DNA from: Plenodomus lindquistii
Taxonomy: Eukaryota > Ascomycota > Dothideomycetes > Pleosporales > Leptosphaeriaceae
Direction: 5' to 3'
Assembly: GCA_025504975.1 (NCBI GenBank)
Contig: JANUWI010000002.1
Span: forward strand, 868,001-932,000
DNA: 64,000 nucleotides
A program made the position numbers and the translations under genes. Under the pieces are notes generated by a model that made no database searches, had not been told where the DNA came from, and saw only the letters and a list, made by a program, of their open reading frames with translations. Positions 1-11,441 of the stretch are shown here, one piece after another. Each line of letters begins with the position of its first letter. The first letter of the stretch is position 1.

Positions 1-239
1 TTTGTATACGCTTTAGCGTACCTAAGCTCAAAGTTTTATCTGTGACATAAATGTGGAGCCAGATGAAGTGCTTATAGCAGGTTAACCTCTTCTTTGAACT
101 TTGAGCATAGCGATGAAGGCAGCGATTGTAGAGGGAGATGTTGAGCAACCTCCTGAAGCGTTAAGCCTCGGCACAAATAACACTGTGTTCACGTACTCAA
201 CAGTACGCATCCCCACCCCTTATATCTAACCAAATATTA

Positions 240-2090
240 ACGTTCACTCATAAATGCCACTTCAAGAGAGTACTGACTGCTTTGTGGGCTTCACCTGACG
301 CTGTCGCTACAGAAGTCAAGAACACGAGCCCATTTGAACGTGAGGCTGCTGAAATTCTGTCTTCGAAATGGGAAAGGCATGAAGACACACATGGGGCGTT
401 TCTGCATACATTTAACCCAAATGGAGATGGGTATGTAGGTCTCTGGAAACTCAGCCAACATCACTGATCTATCAGGACACTATTCAACACACAAACTGCC
501 AGTCCTTCACCACAGACCCTTCTCTTGTTGATACCACCAAAATCTCAGAGCTCGTCAACAAGCCAAATTGTACAACGCTCACGTATCGAAGGGTGGCGCA
601 TTGCGGCGAAAGACATTTTTCAGATTCGCAATGTCCGTACATCTGCCTGCAACAAAGCATTCTATGACCTTTGCGTTCCCCCATCCGAGACTGCTCCATG
701 CATTCAGAAACTCATCAGTCTGGGTGTTCACATTGTTGGTATAACGAAACTTGCGTCCTTTGCGGCTACCGAGGAGCCGCTGGAGTGTATCGACTGGCCA
801 GCACCGTGGAACCCTCGAGCCGATGGCTACCAGTCACCAGCAGGAAGCAGCAGTGGAAGTGGTGTCGCCATCGCAGCGTACGACTGGCTTGATATCGCTA
901 TCGGATCTGATAGTCAGTCGATAGATCTTCATTACCTCAAATGTGACCCAAGTATGGGTTGTATACATGGAGCTGACGAGCACTACAGCAAGTGGAAGTG
1001 GCCGCCGCCCCGGCCACTGGAATGGCTGCTTCGCCATGCGACCATCACATGGCCTTCTATCCAACGAAGGGATGATCAAAAGCTTTCCAAGATTTGATGT
1101 TCCCACGTTTTTCTGCCGAGATTTGCAACAATGCAAAACATTCGCTGAGACATGGTACGGCGAGGCAATACCGAAGGACGATAATACTAGTGAAAAGCCC
1201 TTTACGATCATCTACCCAACAGACTACATGAGCCTCATTAAAAATGGTTCATCAAATGGCTCTAATAGATGCTTTCGTTGAGAATCTCGAAGACTCTCTG
1301 CACATCAAACACCAAAAACTATCGTTCGAAGAAGTTTGGGCTGCTGATCCACCACATGAAGCCGACGGCGCCACACTCACCGAGTACATGAAGGACGCAT
1401 CTCGCGACTCCTTCTTCTACGCCGACTACCAAAATTTTGCGTCTTTCCGGCACGAATACCGTGCAGAATTTGGTAAAGATGCATATCTGAGTCCGCCGGT
1501 GAAATGGCAATGGTGAACTTCTCTCCACGCCTCATCCCACATCATCTAACACTCACTTACTAGGAACCTGGCCTCTACCATCACCGCCACAGCACACGAA
1601 GAAGCCATGTGCCGCCTCGAAGTCTACGCCATGTGGTTCACATCGGCTATCCTGCGCCCTTCCATGCAGAACACCCTTATCATCCTCCCCATTGAGGAAA
1701 TCGCCCCTCGGTACCGTGATGAATTGCCCGCCTCGCGCTTCAACCCCGTTGGTGTACCGAACCTGTTTCTCGCGCCGATCTTGAAGGCGCCGGAATTGAC
1801 GATTCCGATCGGGGAGTTTGAGTATGAGAGTAGGGTGAGCGGAAATGTGGAGAAGTTGCCAGTTGGAGTCAGTATCATGGGAGCTTTTGGTGAGTCGATT
1901 TTCTTCTTCTCGGGGTTCATCGAGGGAATGTAGATGAGGGAAAGGTTGGTAGGTAGATAGGGGTCGTGCTGATATCGCGTGTGTAGGAACTGATTTGCAG
2001 CTTTTCGATGTTGCGTTGAAGTGTTTGAGGGAGGCGGGACGGCCGACAAGGGTTTTAGCAGGGAATAAATTATTTCCTCAGAGTGCCTGA
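240..2090 (+). pseudogene. Amidase-signature hydrolase, frameshifted and without a clear start
   Basis: Encodes an amidase-signature family protein, which hydrolyses amide bonds; the substrate is unknown. The catalytic Lys is in GWRIAAKDIF (about 580-610), the Ser-rich loop is AGSSSGSG (about 838-862), and the nucleophile region reads GSDTSGSGRRPGHWNG once the 913-988 intron is removed. Further introns fit at 1513-1563 and 1890-1986, and the frame ends at a TGA at 2088-2090. Two defects show. The frame changes by one base at an A5 run near 1240 with no room for an intron. The first coding block (about 240-465) has no ATG and does not join cleanly to the block starting near 500. It may be a pseudogene, a gene with a homopolymer error, or a gene whose first exon lies outside the window. 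Family assignment is firm; functionality is doubtful. Confidence 0.7.
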
Positions 2091-2288
2091 GGCAAAGGTA
2101 CGAGGACGAAGATTCGGAATGGTCAAGAATGTGATTATCGTTTTCGCTTGTTTCGTCGAAATCTCGTGGACTATCACTAAATGTATGTTTCTTTACTTGA
2201 CTCCACAACCTGCAGCCATTCTATCTCTTGTATGTGTGCCATGTCATCAACACCACCTTCACCAGTCTACACACAGGTGAATTCCACA

Positions 2289-5200
2289 CTAGCTCTCAAG
2301 GTCATACAATAAACACCCCCCAGTCCTGAAGTTATACACAAAAGCCCTCCCACCCTCTCCACTTGCTCTACCCTCCTCATTCCTCGTTTCAACCCACTGC
2401 GCCCGATAACTCAACAGCAAATCATGCAGCTCTTGCAAATACTTGCGTTCAGCAATGGGCATCTTCTGAATCGCATGGCGCCACGAGTCCGGATCACTCA
2501 GTCTCGTCTCCTTGATCAACGTCATGGCCTCTTCCTTTGTCTCAATCGCTGCAATAGGCGCTGATCGAAATTCTGAGAGCAAGTCTGCAGAACGGGTCTG
2601 CGCCGCTTCAACAATGGACCATTTATTGCTCTTTTTGCTGCGGTGCTGTGCGATGAGGACGTCGACGTTGGATTTTGCGGCTGTGGAAGTGGAAACTGTG
2701 GGGGTGGCTTTTGTAAGGCGTTGGGCTGCGCTGCCTTCGCGGCTGTCGCGGTCACGGAGTTCGTTGCGGAGGTAGTTTAGGAGATCGCCGGTCCGGAGAT
2801 CAGTATCCTCCCTCTTGGCAATGGACTTGACTTTGAGTTCGGGCTTGTCGGGTGCGAGGCCGTGTTTGATGACAATGACCCAGCTGTGTCTGTCGTCGCG
2901 GTAGTGGCGAAGAATGTCTTCGATGGAGTGCGCGTCGACGGCTAATTCGGCGGTGTAACCGTGAGCAATGAGTTCTGCGACCATCTTGACGCCTGTTGAT
3001 CGCAGGATGTTTGGGTCGAAACTTGCTACGAGACAATCGCAGCGGCGCGGCATCCATGAAATTGATGGCGTGTCTTCCTCGGCGTGCTTTTTTAGAAATG
3101 CCGATTTTTCGGGCTTCTTCAGCCATCGTGCCATAGAGTTCACGAGTCTGTCCCACCCGAGATTCACGCCCACTGCGTGGTAGCCTGCCGTTGGATGCGC
3201 ATGACCTGATCCACGCGGTCGGTACTCTTCGATCAACTTGTCGTATCTTCCACCAGCTGCGAGCACTTCGCGCTGTTTCGTGTCGAACAAGCATTGGAAC
3301 ATGATACCGCTGGCATAGAACTTTTCGTTGAAGCTACTCAATGCGCTGATGTATACTTTGCGTTTCACATTCCAGAGCTTCATATAGCTCGCGACTGATC
3401 GAAGGTGGGCGAAGATAGCATGCGTACGATCAAGGTACTTTGTGCCTTCGAACAGTCTTCGGAGCTTAGAAAAAGCTTTCTCAGGTGTATCTCGCCAGTC
3501 GAAGCGTGCCAGGTCATCGATAGAAGTGGAAGACACACCAATTTCCGGTGAGCGTAACTCATTACGAACTTTTTGCCAGTTGTGTCCCGAAATGTTGAGC
3601 CTGCTCAGGATGTTCTTTACAGCTGATCGTTGGGAGACACTGATCCGGCAGAATTCCATGATCATATCAAGCAAGTCGGCATGATTGAGATGGAAGCACA
3701 TCAACGTGGAGTTGAATGACGGAAACTCATCAACAAGCTCATCAACAACCTTCAGCACCTCGGCCTCCTTCAGAGCAAGATCCAATGTGTCGTATGACAG
3801 AATATCAAAGTCAGCCTCGCCATTGCTGTGTGGCGCACCACCGGCGGGGCTATCGCGATAGACCTGGCCGATTGTGAAGGTCTTCTCCAAGAATGGCGCG
3901 CCCCTTCCAATACTGCGAGCGTAAGGTAATGTGAGGTCGTGGGGCAATTGTACGAGTGTACCGGAAGGATCGAAGAGCTTAACTACGTTCTTGTTTGCGT
4001 AATGGTCAGACCACGGCAGTAGCGGCGGACGTTGGACTTCGACCGCACCGTGACTTCGGAACACCATGCCTAAGCGATCTTTGACTAGATTTTGCAATAG
4101 CACATCGTTGGCTTTGATGGTCCTAGTAGCGATAGCCAAATCCCATGTGTAGTCTTTGGCTTGTATATCGGGCTTTTGCGAAAAGAGCGCAGCCATCATC
4201 TTTGCGTAATGCGGAGAGTTTCGGTCAGAGAGAGCTTTCAAAGCTTCCTTGACAGCCTCGTCCTCGATTTGCAAGGGAACTTTTCCACTGCGTAGGAGTT
4301 CTGCACAGCTTGGTCGCTCTGAAGGGCGATGGGAGATCAAAGAGGTGATGATAGCGCCCTGCAAAGACTTCTCGGGCTTCTGAAATTCCTGAGGCAGATC
4401 GTGTTTGCGCTCTCGTAAGAGCCGGATGACCTGATCTCGTTCCATGGCCGTCTCTAATGGGAAGCACATCTCAAAGAAGATGATGCCCATCGAGTACATA
4501 TCAACTTTGTCATTATAAGTCCCAGTGACTGTTGAACTTAGTTCGGGTGCAACATATAGAGCGGTACCAACGCTGCGAGTCATGTCGCCATCTTGGACGC
4601 CGACGGATGTCTTCTTGTCCGATCGCTGATACTGCCCACTTGTGGCAAGACCGAAATCCCCAATCTTCGGGATCTTTGCGACGTCAATGAATATGTTGTC
4701 GGGCTTCAAGTCGCGATGAATGATCCCATGTCCGTGTATGTGTGCAAGGCCTTCAATGATTTGCCTGAAAAGCCGCCAGTACTCATCTGGGTCGTCATAC
4801 AGTCCCCTTCGAATGAGATCGCGTAATGTCTGCTTTTCACAAAACTCCATCTGAATGTACAGAATCGAACGAGTAGATCGTGCCTGGTGTGATTGTGATA
4901 GAGTACGCCTCTTCACCATGGGAGAACGAGGCCCGCTTGCTGTTCCCGTTTCATCTTCTACCAGCTGAGTTAGTAGTGTTGGGCGAGAGCACAAAAATTA
5001 CTTACCAGAGTCTGAACCGAAAACTACTGCTCCGTCATCATCTCCATCGTCCTGCTCTTCGTCAGAGCCGAATTCAATCTTTGGATATCCGCTTGAGCTA
5101 ATAAAATCCAGTCCTCCAGTACTGCCATTGAGCCCAGTGTCTCCTGTAGTGCCAGGTGAGATGTCGGAATCGGAGTCGGAATCGGAGTCGTCGAACGCTG

Positions 5201-7193
5201 TTGAATCATCATCATCTGCTTCTGAAAAGCCAAGTACGTCTTCTTCAGGCCACGCCGTGTAGTAACGTACGACACAGCTATGATTTAGGCGGGACAGAAG
5301 CATGACCTCGGAGAGGACCTCGCTCAGCGCAGACGCAGATTTTTGTTTGATCTTCTTGATAGCGTAGATGCGACCGTCAACTTTGTTACGCGCTTTCACG
5401 ACTTCTCCATAGCCACCCTTACCCAATCGGCCTTGCTCAACCCAGTCGGTCGCATATCGGGAGTACGACGTAGGGACACCAGCGGAAGACTCTCGTCGTA
5501 GACGATAGTGACCCAAGGACGTCGAAGAATGTCTTGATCGTATTGGTGTGGGAGGGTGCTCATACACAGGCACGTCATCGCGTAGGAACTCGCTTGGGAT
5601 CAGATCGAATGCGGAGGGTCGTTTCTTGGGATCTGGCTTGAAGAATTTGCGCATGATCTCTTGCAACGGCTCCGAGCACCCTACAGCGTCTGACAGATCC
5701 TTTGGCGAGTTGTACTTTTGGGGAGCGTCCAAACCGAACAGCATCTGGAGGAACACGACGCCCAAGTCCCAGACGTCAGTTTTTCGGGTGCGACGATTTT
5801 CTTGTGCGAGTTCAGCAGCGACCCAGAATACCGTTCTTGATGTAGCGATAGCCTGCTCCCCTCTACAAAGGTTCTGCAGTTGATGCAGAGTCTCTTGATA
5901 TGCACCGTCAGTCAAGACAACCGAAATGCTTCCACTTGATGACTTCTTGAACAAGATGTTCGTAGGATGGAGGCGCTTGTGCACTAAGCCGTTGCGATGG
6001 TAGTAGTCAAGCGCCTCGAGAAGCTCAATGGTCCACGATCGGATCCTGCCAACGGCGATCTGCCCGTCATCCTCGAGTTTGTCGCGTAGTGAGCCTTTGT
6101 TGGCGTGCTCCATCAAAACGTTGATCTCCCAGCCGGTATCAGGCACATGCTCTATCTTAAAATCCAGGATGGTAAGAATCGCGCTCTGCCGCAGCCGTTT
6201 GACATCTTCCATTTCCTCTTCGAATTCCATGATTGCCTTCTTCAGCTGCGGTCCAGCTGCTGAGTTGCCACCGCCTACACGCAGGCGTTTCAGAACAAGC
6301 GTCAGAGGTGCGTTGGTGTTGACAGGCTTGACCAGCAACTGTTCTGTGACGGGTCCATTGTGGTAAGGAATCAAACCTTCGACCGCACTGCAGTCAATCG
6401 TCGCATCGCCGTCCTGCCAAACGATCTTCCTGTCGAATGAAACGTAATTCTTGTTGCTTTCGTTGGGGAAGTAGGACGTTGGGGTAACTCCTGTTGACTT
6501 GCTACGACGCTTTGCCATCATCTCTTTTCGCCGCATCTCATCACCAACCATACGTTGCAACGCACGCTCTTCATCGGCTTTCTCCTCGTCTCTCTTCTTT
6601 TGCAGTTCCTCCTCCTCGCGTTTCGCGATCTCGGCAGTTTCTGCTTCCTGGACAACGCGTTCTGCGTCTAGATTATCGTATGCGCCGTCATTCTCACGAA
6701 CAGCAATCTCGTCTTCCAGGACCTCCTGGATTTCAGTTGCAATCTCGTAGATCATTACTTCACCGACTAGTTCCTTGGGCCGCTCTCGGAGTAAGCTTCG
6801 AAGCTTGTCCCATGTCTTCTTTCTTAACTTCTCTCCACCTTCCAGGCTGAGTGAAGGAAGAGACTTGGGGTATGTCGCTGTAAGCTTGACGCAAAGCGTG
6901 ATAGAAATGTCATCGTTAGAATACGCCTTCAGCTTCAGCCGCAGTACTCGGTCGGTAGTTTTGCTCCATGCTCCTTTTGCTTCTGATTCTTCATAGTCAT
7001 CCATGAATATGGCCTTCAAAACTTCACGTTCATCTTCTTGTGCCTTCTCATAAGTTTCGGAGGGTTGCGAAACCAATTGGGGCCGCTCAGGTAGTGACTC
7101 CCCAGCTGGACTTGTCGGCCCTCTGTCATCGCTCCCGTTGGATGTTGATGCATCATTCTGTTGCTTTTTGCGAGGTGTCTTGTGCGGTGCCAT
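2289..7193 (-). CDS. GCN2: eIF2-alpha kinase GCN2 (cross-pathway control kinase)
   Basis: Ser/Thr kinase that senses uncharged tRNA and phosphorylates eIF2-alpha, triggering general amino-acid control. Exons 7193-5006 and 4957-2289 are joined across a 48-nt intron (donor GTAAGT, acceptor GGTAG), giving 1618 residues, normal for GCN2. Domains in order: RWD (about 45-165); a degenerate pseudokinase (about 270-540); the kinase from about 580, with Gly loop GRLGKGGYGEVV, Lys in YAIKKIK, a long acidic insert, catalytic loop HRDLKPDN and IGDFGLA; a histidyl-tRNA-synthetase-like region (about 1000-1420); and a C-terminal dimerisation/ribosome-binding region. The start ATG at 7193 begins MAPHKTPRKK. 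A 25-codon upstream frame overlaps this start. It is divergent from the Cut12-like gene across about 550 bp. Assignment is very secure. Confidence 0.97.
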
Positions 7194-7230
7194 GATGGGC
7201 TGACTTGTGTACGCTTGTAGATGCCGTCAT
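7153..7230 (-). promoter_or_regulatory. Possible overlapping upstream ORF at the GCN2 start
   Basis: An ATG at 7230-7228 opens a 25-codon frame (MTASTSVHKSAHH...) that ends at 7153 and overlaps the GCN2 ATG at 7193 in another frame. If the transcript starts upstream of 7230, ribosomes would have to bypass it. The transcription start is not visible, so the role is inferred. Confidence 0.3.
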
Positions 7231-7742
7231 GAGAAGACTTGACGGAGAGACTAGCAGCCGAAGCTGCTTGCCCTTTACACTGCAGACATTTCGTTTGCTT
7301 CTATTCCTGGTGAAAGCGTGTTGATGGTGACGAAATGGGAAGCTTTGGCTTGCCAGCACATGCGCAAATAGCGGTCGGTGGGGGCGATGAATGCTGGCAG
7401 CCCTGTGGACCCCGCCATTCGACGCTAATCCCGAAATGGCCTAATGGCACAACGCGACTTCCTCACGCATGCAGTACAACACCACGCGCGCATGCTGCGA
7501 TATCGCGCTTTCCGCCGCAGAACCTCGAGGACAGCGCATTTGGATGAGCTGGAGACTGTCCACGACTGCATACGACGACTCTGCCACGCATCAAAGCTGC
7601 CGCCGAGCCTCCGGCCTTCGTTTTCGAGGAGTAAACAATAACCCAAACAAAGCATCCATCACAGCAACACGGTCACCCATTCGCCCACTACTTTCTCACC
7701 GGGTACCATACAACTTTCTAGGCTTCTAAATAGCCATCCATC
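7194..7742. promoter_or_regulatory. Divergent promoter region, GCN2 / Cut12-like gene
   Basis: About 550 bp between two divergent start codons. No credible ORF is present; several short overlapping frames on both strands do not resemble proteins. The segment 7440-7620 is rich in CpG. I see no convincing TATA box. Confidence 0.6.
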
Positions 7743-9630
7743 ATGTTTTCATGGATTACGGGCCCGCGCATTGCTAATGCGATAGAAGATCTACAACCAG
7801 GTATGCGTACCCCCAAGCCTCGATGTTTAGACATGCTGAACGAGTGCAGAAAACAACTACGAGTCCACCTTTCTCGAGCAGCCAGAAACTCCCGCACACC
7901 AGTTCGCCGTGAAGGCATTCAAGCACGCCATATTCGGAACGCCCGCCCCCGAAAATGCAAACAACGGCTCCAAGCCCGCAGACAGGAAGAAGCGCCTGGA
8001 CGCAGCCAACGCAAAGGCTATATCTATGCCGGCGCCAAAAGAGTCCACACCGCCTGTGTCACCGTCCAAGCAGCCAGGCGGCATACTTATGACCCCCGGA
8101 ACAACAAGCAAGGGGAGGAAGACGGTGTCGTTCGGATCGCAAGTGATGGACAACGAAGGCAAGAACATCGTTGCGGGCAAAAGTGGCGTTCCCAACGACT
8201 GCCCTGGAAAGTTTCCTAGTCCTTGGACGCCCGGCGCGCAACTAAAACTAGACTCTTCGAGCGACAAGAGGCCTCGCAACAAGCTCACCGATGCTTTACT
8301 GGACGCGCGCAAAACCACACAAACGACCCCAGGGCAGAAACCTAGAGCGAGAGACGATACTGACATCACCATTGACATGGGCGCCCCTCGATCTGAGTCT
8401 GGAAAGTACTGGAAGGAGCAGTACGAGAGCTATGCCGAACGAAGCGAGCGAGAAATGAAGAAGGTCGTCGCAAAACAGCAGCTGGCAAAGAAGTTTGCCA
8501 TGAAGAAAGATGGTGAAGTGACAGAACTAGCCACAAAACTCGAACAAGAGCGTAGGCGGTTTAGGCAACGTGAGCAAGACTTGGAGCAACAGAACAAGGA
8601 CTATCAGGAGCGGGCACGTAAGGCGACTGCTGAAAACGCCTCGGCCACTATCGAGATTGCAGCTCTGAAAGCACGCATAGCCACTCTGGAGCGATCGGCT
8701 GCAATGTCGTCATCAGAACTTCAGAACAGGCCGTCATTTGACATTTATGAGGATTCGAGCAAGACGCGATCACAACGAGTTTCTGAGCACGAGCACGAGC
8801 CATTGTTTAATCCATCAATGAGCACAGCCTCATCAGGCAAAGAGAATGCTTCTCCAACACCCAAACGACAGCGCCGTCAGACACTGCCCGATGCAACTCG
8901 ACCGAAACCTCCAGCAAGATTCGGTACTGATGAAGGCGAAGTTTCTGTAATATTAGGAAAGTCACCTCGGGCTCCTGCCCGATCCACAGACCAAGAGACG
9001 CGTGCAGCACCCACCGGCGTACCCAAATCGCCTTTAGACTCCGGAAAGTGGGATTCGCTCAAGGAGAATGGCCCACCTAGCTCACCGTTTGTTGTACTGC
9101 CATCGAGTCCACTACCAATGCCCTCGCCGGATCCATGGCTGGCAGCAGAAGCTAGCTCAATACTGCAGATGGACAAGATGGCGTTGCCTGTCTCGACAGG
9201 AGTTCCATACTCACGACCAGAGTGGAACCCACCACCGAAGCAATCAAGACAGACCAAGGCAACAAATGCATCGACAGGACGTAAGTCTGCAGGAATCAAC
9301 GCGACTACGAAGGCAGGGGCTACAGGTACAAAAACGCGTAACAATGATGATATTGCCGAAGGGCTGGGGTCCAAATCGACTGCCACGGTAGATCCAGCTC
9401 CACGCAAGGTCGAAGAAATCAAAGCCACGACTTTGTCCAGGACAACAATCGATAGCACTCAAGCTGTCAGCGATCCCAAGTTCGACATGTCGAAGATTAC
9501 TGCTCATCACGCCGAGGGCTCGAAGCAGGTCAAGCAAGATCGAGCGGAGATACTGCCAGTAGACCGCAAGGCGGAAGCGAGGCGGAGACTTGAGGCTAGG
9601 AAGAAGCTGAGGAAGAATGCTCCTTTGTGA
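7743..9630 (+). CDS. Cut12-like spindle pole body protein
   Basis: Likely spindle-pole-body component of the Cut12 family, which in fission yeast helps activate Polo kinase and bipolar spindle formation. A short first exon (7743-7800, MFSWITGPRIANAIEDLQP) joins over a 49-nt intron (7801-7849) to 7850-9630, giving 612 residues. The N-terminal signature is PETPAHQFAVKAFKHAIFG (about residues 30-48), followed by a basic Ser/Pro-rich stretch and KGRKTVSFGS. A highly charged coiled coil spans about 203-305. The remainder is low complexity with many S/T-P sites (SPLPMPSPDPW, SPRAPARS), plausible mitotic kinase targets, and ends in a basic tail. The start was chosen because the conserved N-terminus requires the first exon; the long downstream frame alone lacks an ATG there. 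Family call good, function by homology. Confidence 0.82.
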
Positions 9631-9900
9631 CATCACTCAATGGTTCCACTAGATCGATCACTTGAGGATGCGATCCCGGACTAGCGATACGGCGTTCAAA
9701 GCTGTATATTTGGGTGTTTTGTCATCATTCACTTGCATTGTCACCGGCGTACGGGAAATACCTTGGCATGTTCCATCTGGCCTGTGTATGGCGTTGTTCC
9801 ATTCATATATGCGTCTATTCAATACATCCAATCCCTAACAATGCAATCCCATGGGTATCATGCTTCTTCACGAGTCATACTTACACCTGTAAATGCAACG

Positions 9901-10920
9901 TCACCGCCTACCCTCACCAATGGCCTCCAACGCCCCAAAAACCGCCACCGCACTCCCCTCAAGTGCTTTCCTTTGCCCCCCACTCATCTTACCCAACACA
10001 TAGCGACTCACAACATCCTTGTCCCTACTCTCCGGCCGTCCAATCCCGACGCCTATCCGCCACCACTTTACATTCCCCAACTGCGCCTGACAACTCTTAA
10101 TTCCATTGTGCCCCCTCGCGCTCGCCGCCCCCTCCCTCACCGTAACCTTCCCCAATTCCGACTCAAGCTCATCATGCACAACCACCAGTCTCCCCTCCTC
10201 AGGCGCCAACCCTTTCCCCTTGCGCCACTCGCCATACGCCTTCTTCACACTAACCCCACTGACATTCATCAAACTGGTAGATTGCCAGAACGTCCAGTCT
10301 TCGTCTGCAGGAGGGGGCGCCGCGCCGTCGCGTACTTTGGTGTAGCCGGATATGAAGCCGAAGGAGTAGTGTGATGTGTCTGGGCGCGAGATTAGGCCGG
10401 AGAGACCCTTGGTGAAGGGCCGGTAGTGCTTTTGCGTGCTGAGGTATGTGGTCAGGATGTGGCCGGCAGAGTGTAGGGTGTTGGAGTAGGTTGGGCCTGG
10501 GTTGCCTATGGAGGCTATGAGGAGGGGGTAGGATTTTTGGAGGGTTGGGGTTGGGCGCATTGTTGTAAGGGAGGAGGGTGATGTGGCGTCGGTGGGGAGT
10601 TGGCGGGGACTTTTGGCTTTTGGAGGGTTGTTTGGTGGTTTTTTGGTGGGAGGTGGAGGGGGGGATTCGGTGTCGGTTGTGGTTGGGGTGGGTTGGGTGG
10701 AGTCGTGCCGTTGCTTCTTTTTGTTTTCGCGCTTTGCTTTGCGGCTTTGGGGAGGAATTGGGAGGGTAAAGACGGGGTATGACGTGGTGATGTTTGTTGG
10801 TGGTGTTGGCGGTGGTGAGGTCTGGGAATTGGAAAGTTCGGGATCGGCGACAGGGATGGGAGATTCTGTCGTAGGGCTGGCCACGTGCGCACGTGTGTCC
10901 GCGCCTGTCGTCTGTGTCAT
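9901..10920 (-). CDS. Peptidyl-tRNA hydrolase (bacterial Pth family)
   Basis: Esterase that cleaves peptidyl-tRNA released from stalled ribosomes; in fungi this family often acts in mitochondria. The conserved residues are visible: IGNPG followed by NTLHSAGH (catalytic His), the Asn of SLMNVSG, the Asp of HDELE, GHNGIKS, and IGVGIGRP. The frame is 339 codons from an ATG at 10920, but the first 120 residues are a Pro/Thr/Lys-rich extension absent from typical Pth. An internal ATG at 10560 (MRPTPTLQKSYPLLIAS) gives a 219-residue protein of normal family length and may be the true or a second start. The gene is divergent from Rad14 and convergent with the Cut12-like gene. Enzyme identity secure, start uncertain. 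Confidence 0.93.
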   Translation of the reverse strand: MTQTTGADTRAHVASPTTESPIPVADPELSNSQTSPPPTPPTNITTSYPVFTLPIPPQSRKAKRENKKKQRHDSTQPTPTTTDTESPPPPPTKKPPNNPPKAKSPRQLPTDATSPSSLTTMRPTPTLQKSYPLLIASIGNPGPTYSNTLHSAGHILTTYLSTQKHYRPFTKGLSGLISRPDTSHYSFGFISGYTKVRDGAAPPPADEDWTFWQSTSLMNVSGVSVKKAYGEWRKGKGLAPEEGRLVVVHDELESELGKVTVREGAASARGHNGIKSCQAQLGNVKWWRIGVGIGRPESRDKDVVSRYVLGKMSGGQRKALEGSAVAVFGALEAIGEGRR

Positions 10921-11441
10921 GACGGGATGATGTCAGAATTGAGAAATTGGTGCAGAATGAGCAAAGGTGTGAAACGAGATAATAGATGTACAGAGGTCTT
11001 TGTCAAGATATGGGCACTGTGAAGTATATGCAATTCATCAATGATGACGGGGCATTGTGAGGTGCAACGCCACAGCCACATGGAAGAGTCATGGTCGATT
11101 TGTAAAGGCGGCCGTCACCCATTTCGACATAAGCCGCCCTTTGGTCTCAGCGAATTTTCGCACGGCAGATTAGTTAACCAACATTGGCATTTGATTTTGC
11201 GTAGAATTCGCATGTGCGCAGTGATCTGGGGGCACTATCGAGGGCTGCAGATCGCGGGACGTCTTGGCGCGCATCATCGTCCAGGAACAAGGGTCTCGGT
11301 GCGGCTCACTTCACGCCGGATGTTGCGCTTGCCACCCGCGCGTTCCTTCACTCTTTCGTTCCCTTAGCGTGCCGTTTTTCGATTTCATAACACACGAGGT
11401 ACAGACCTCGCACATACAGAAGAGTTTCTCCTATTACCACG
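10921..11441. promoter_or_regulatory. Divergent promoter region, Pth / Rad14
   Basis: About 520 bp between divergent start codons. There is no supported gene. A pyrimidine-rich stretch lies near 11340-11380 on the Rad14 side, as often seen at fungal start sites. Confidence 0.5.
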
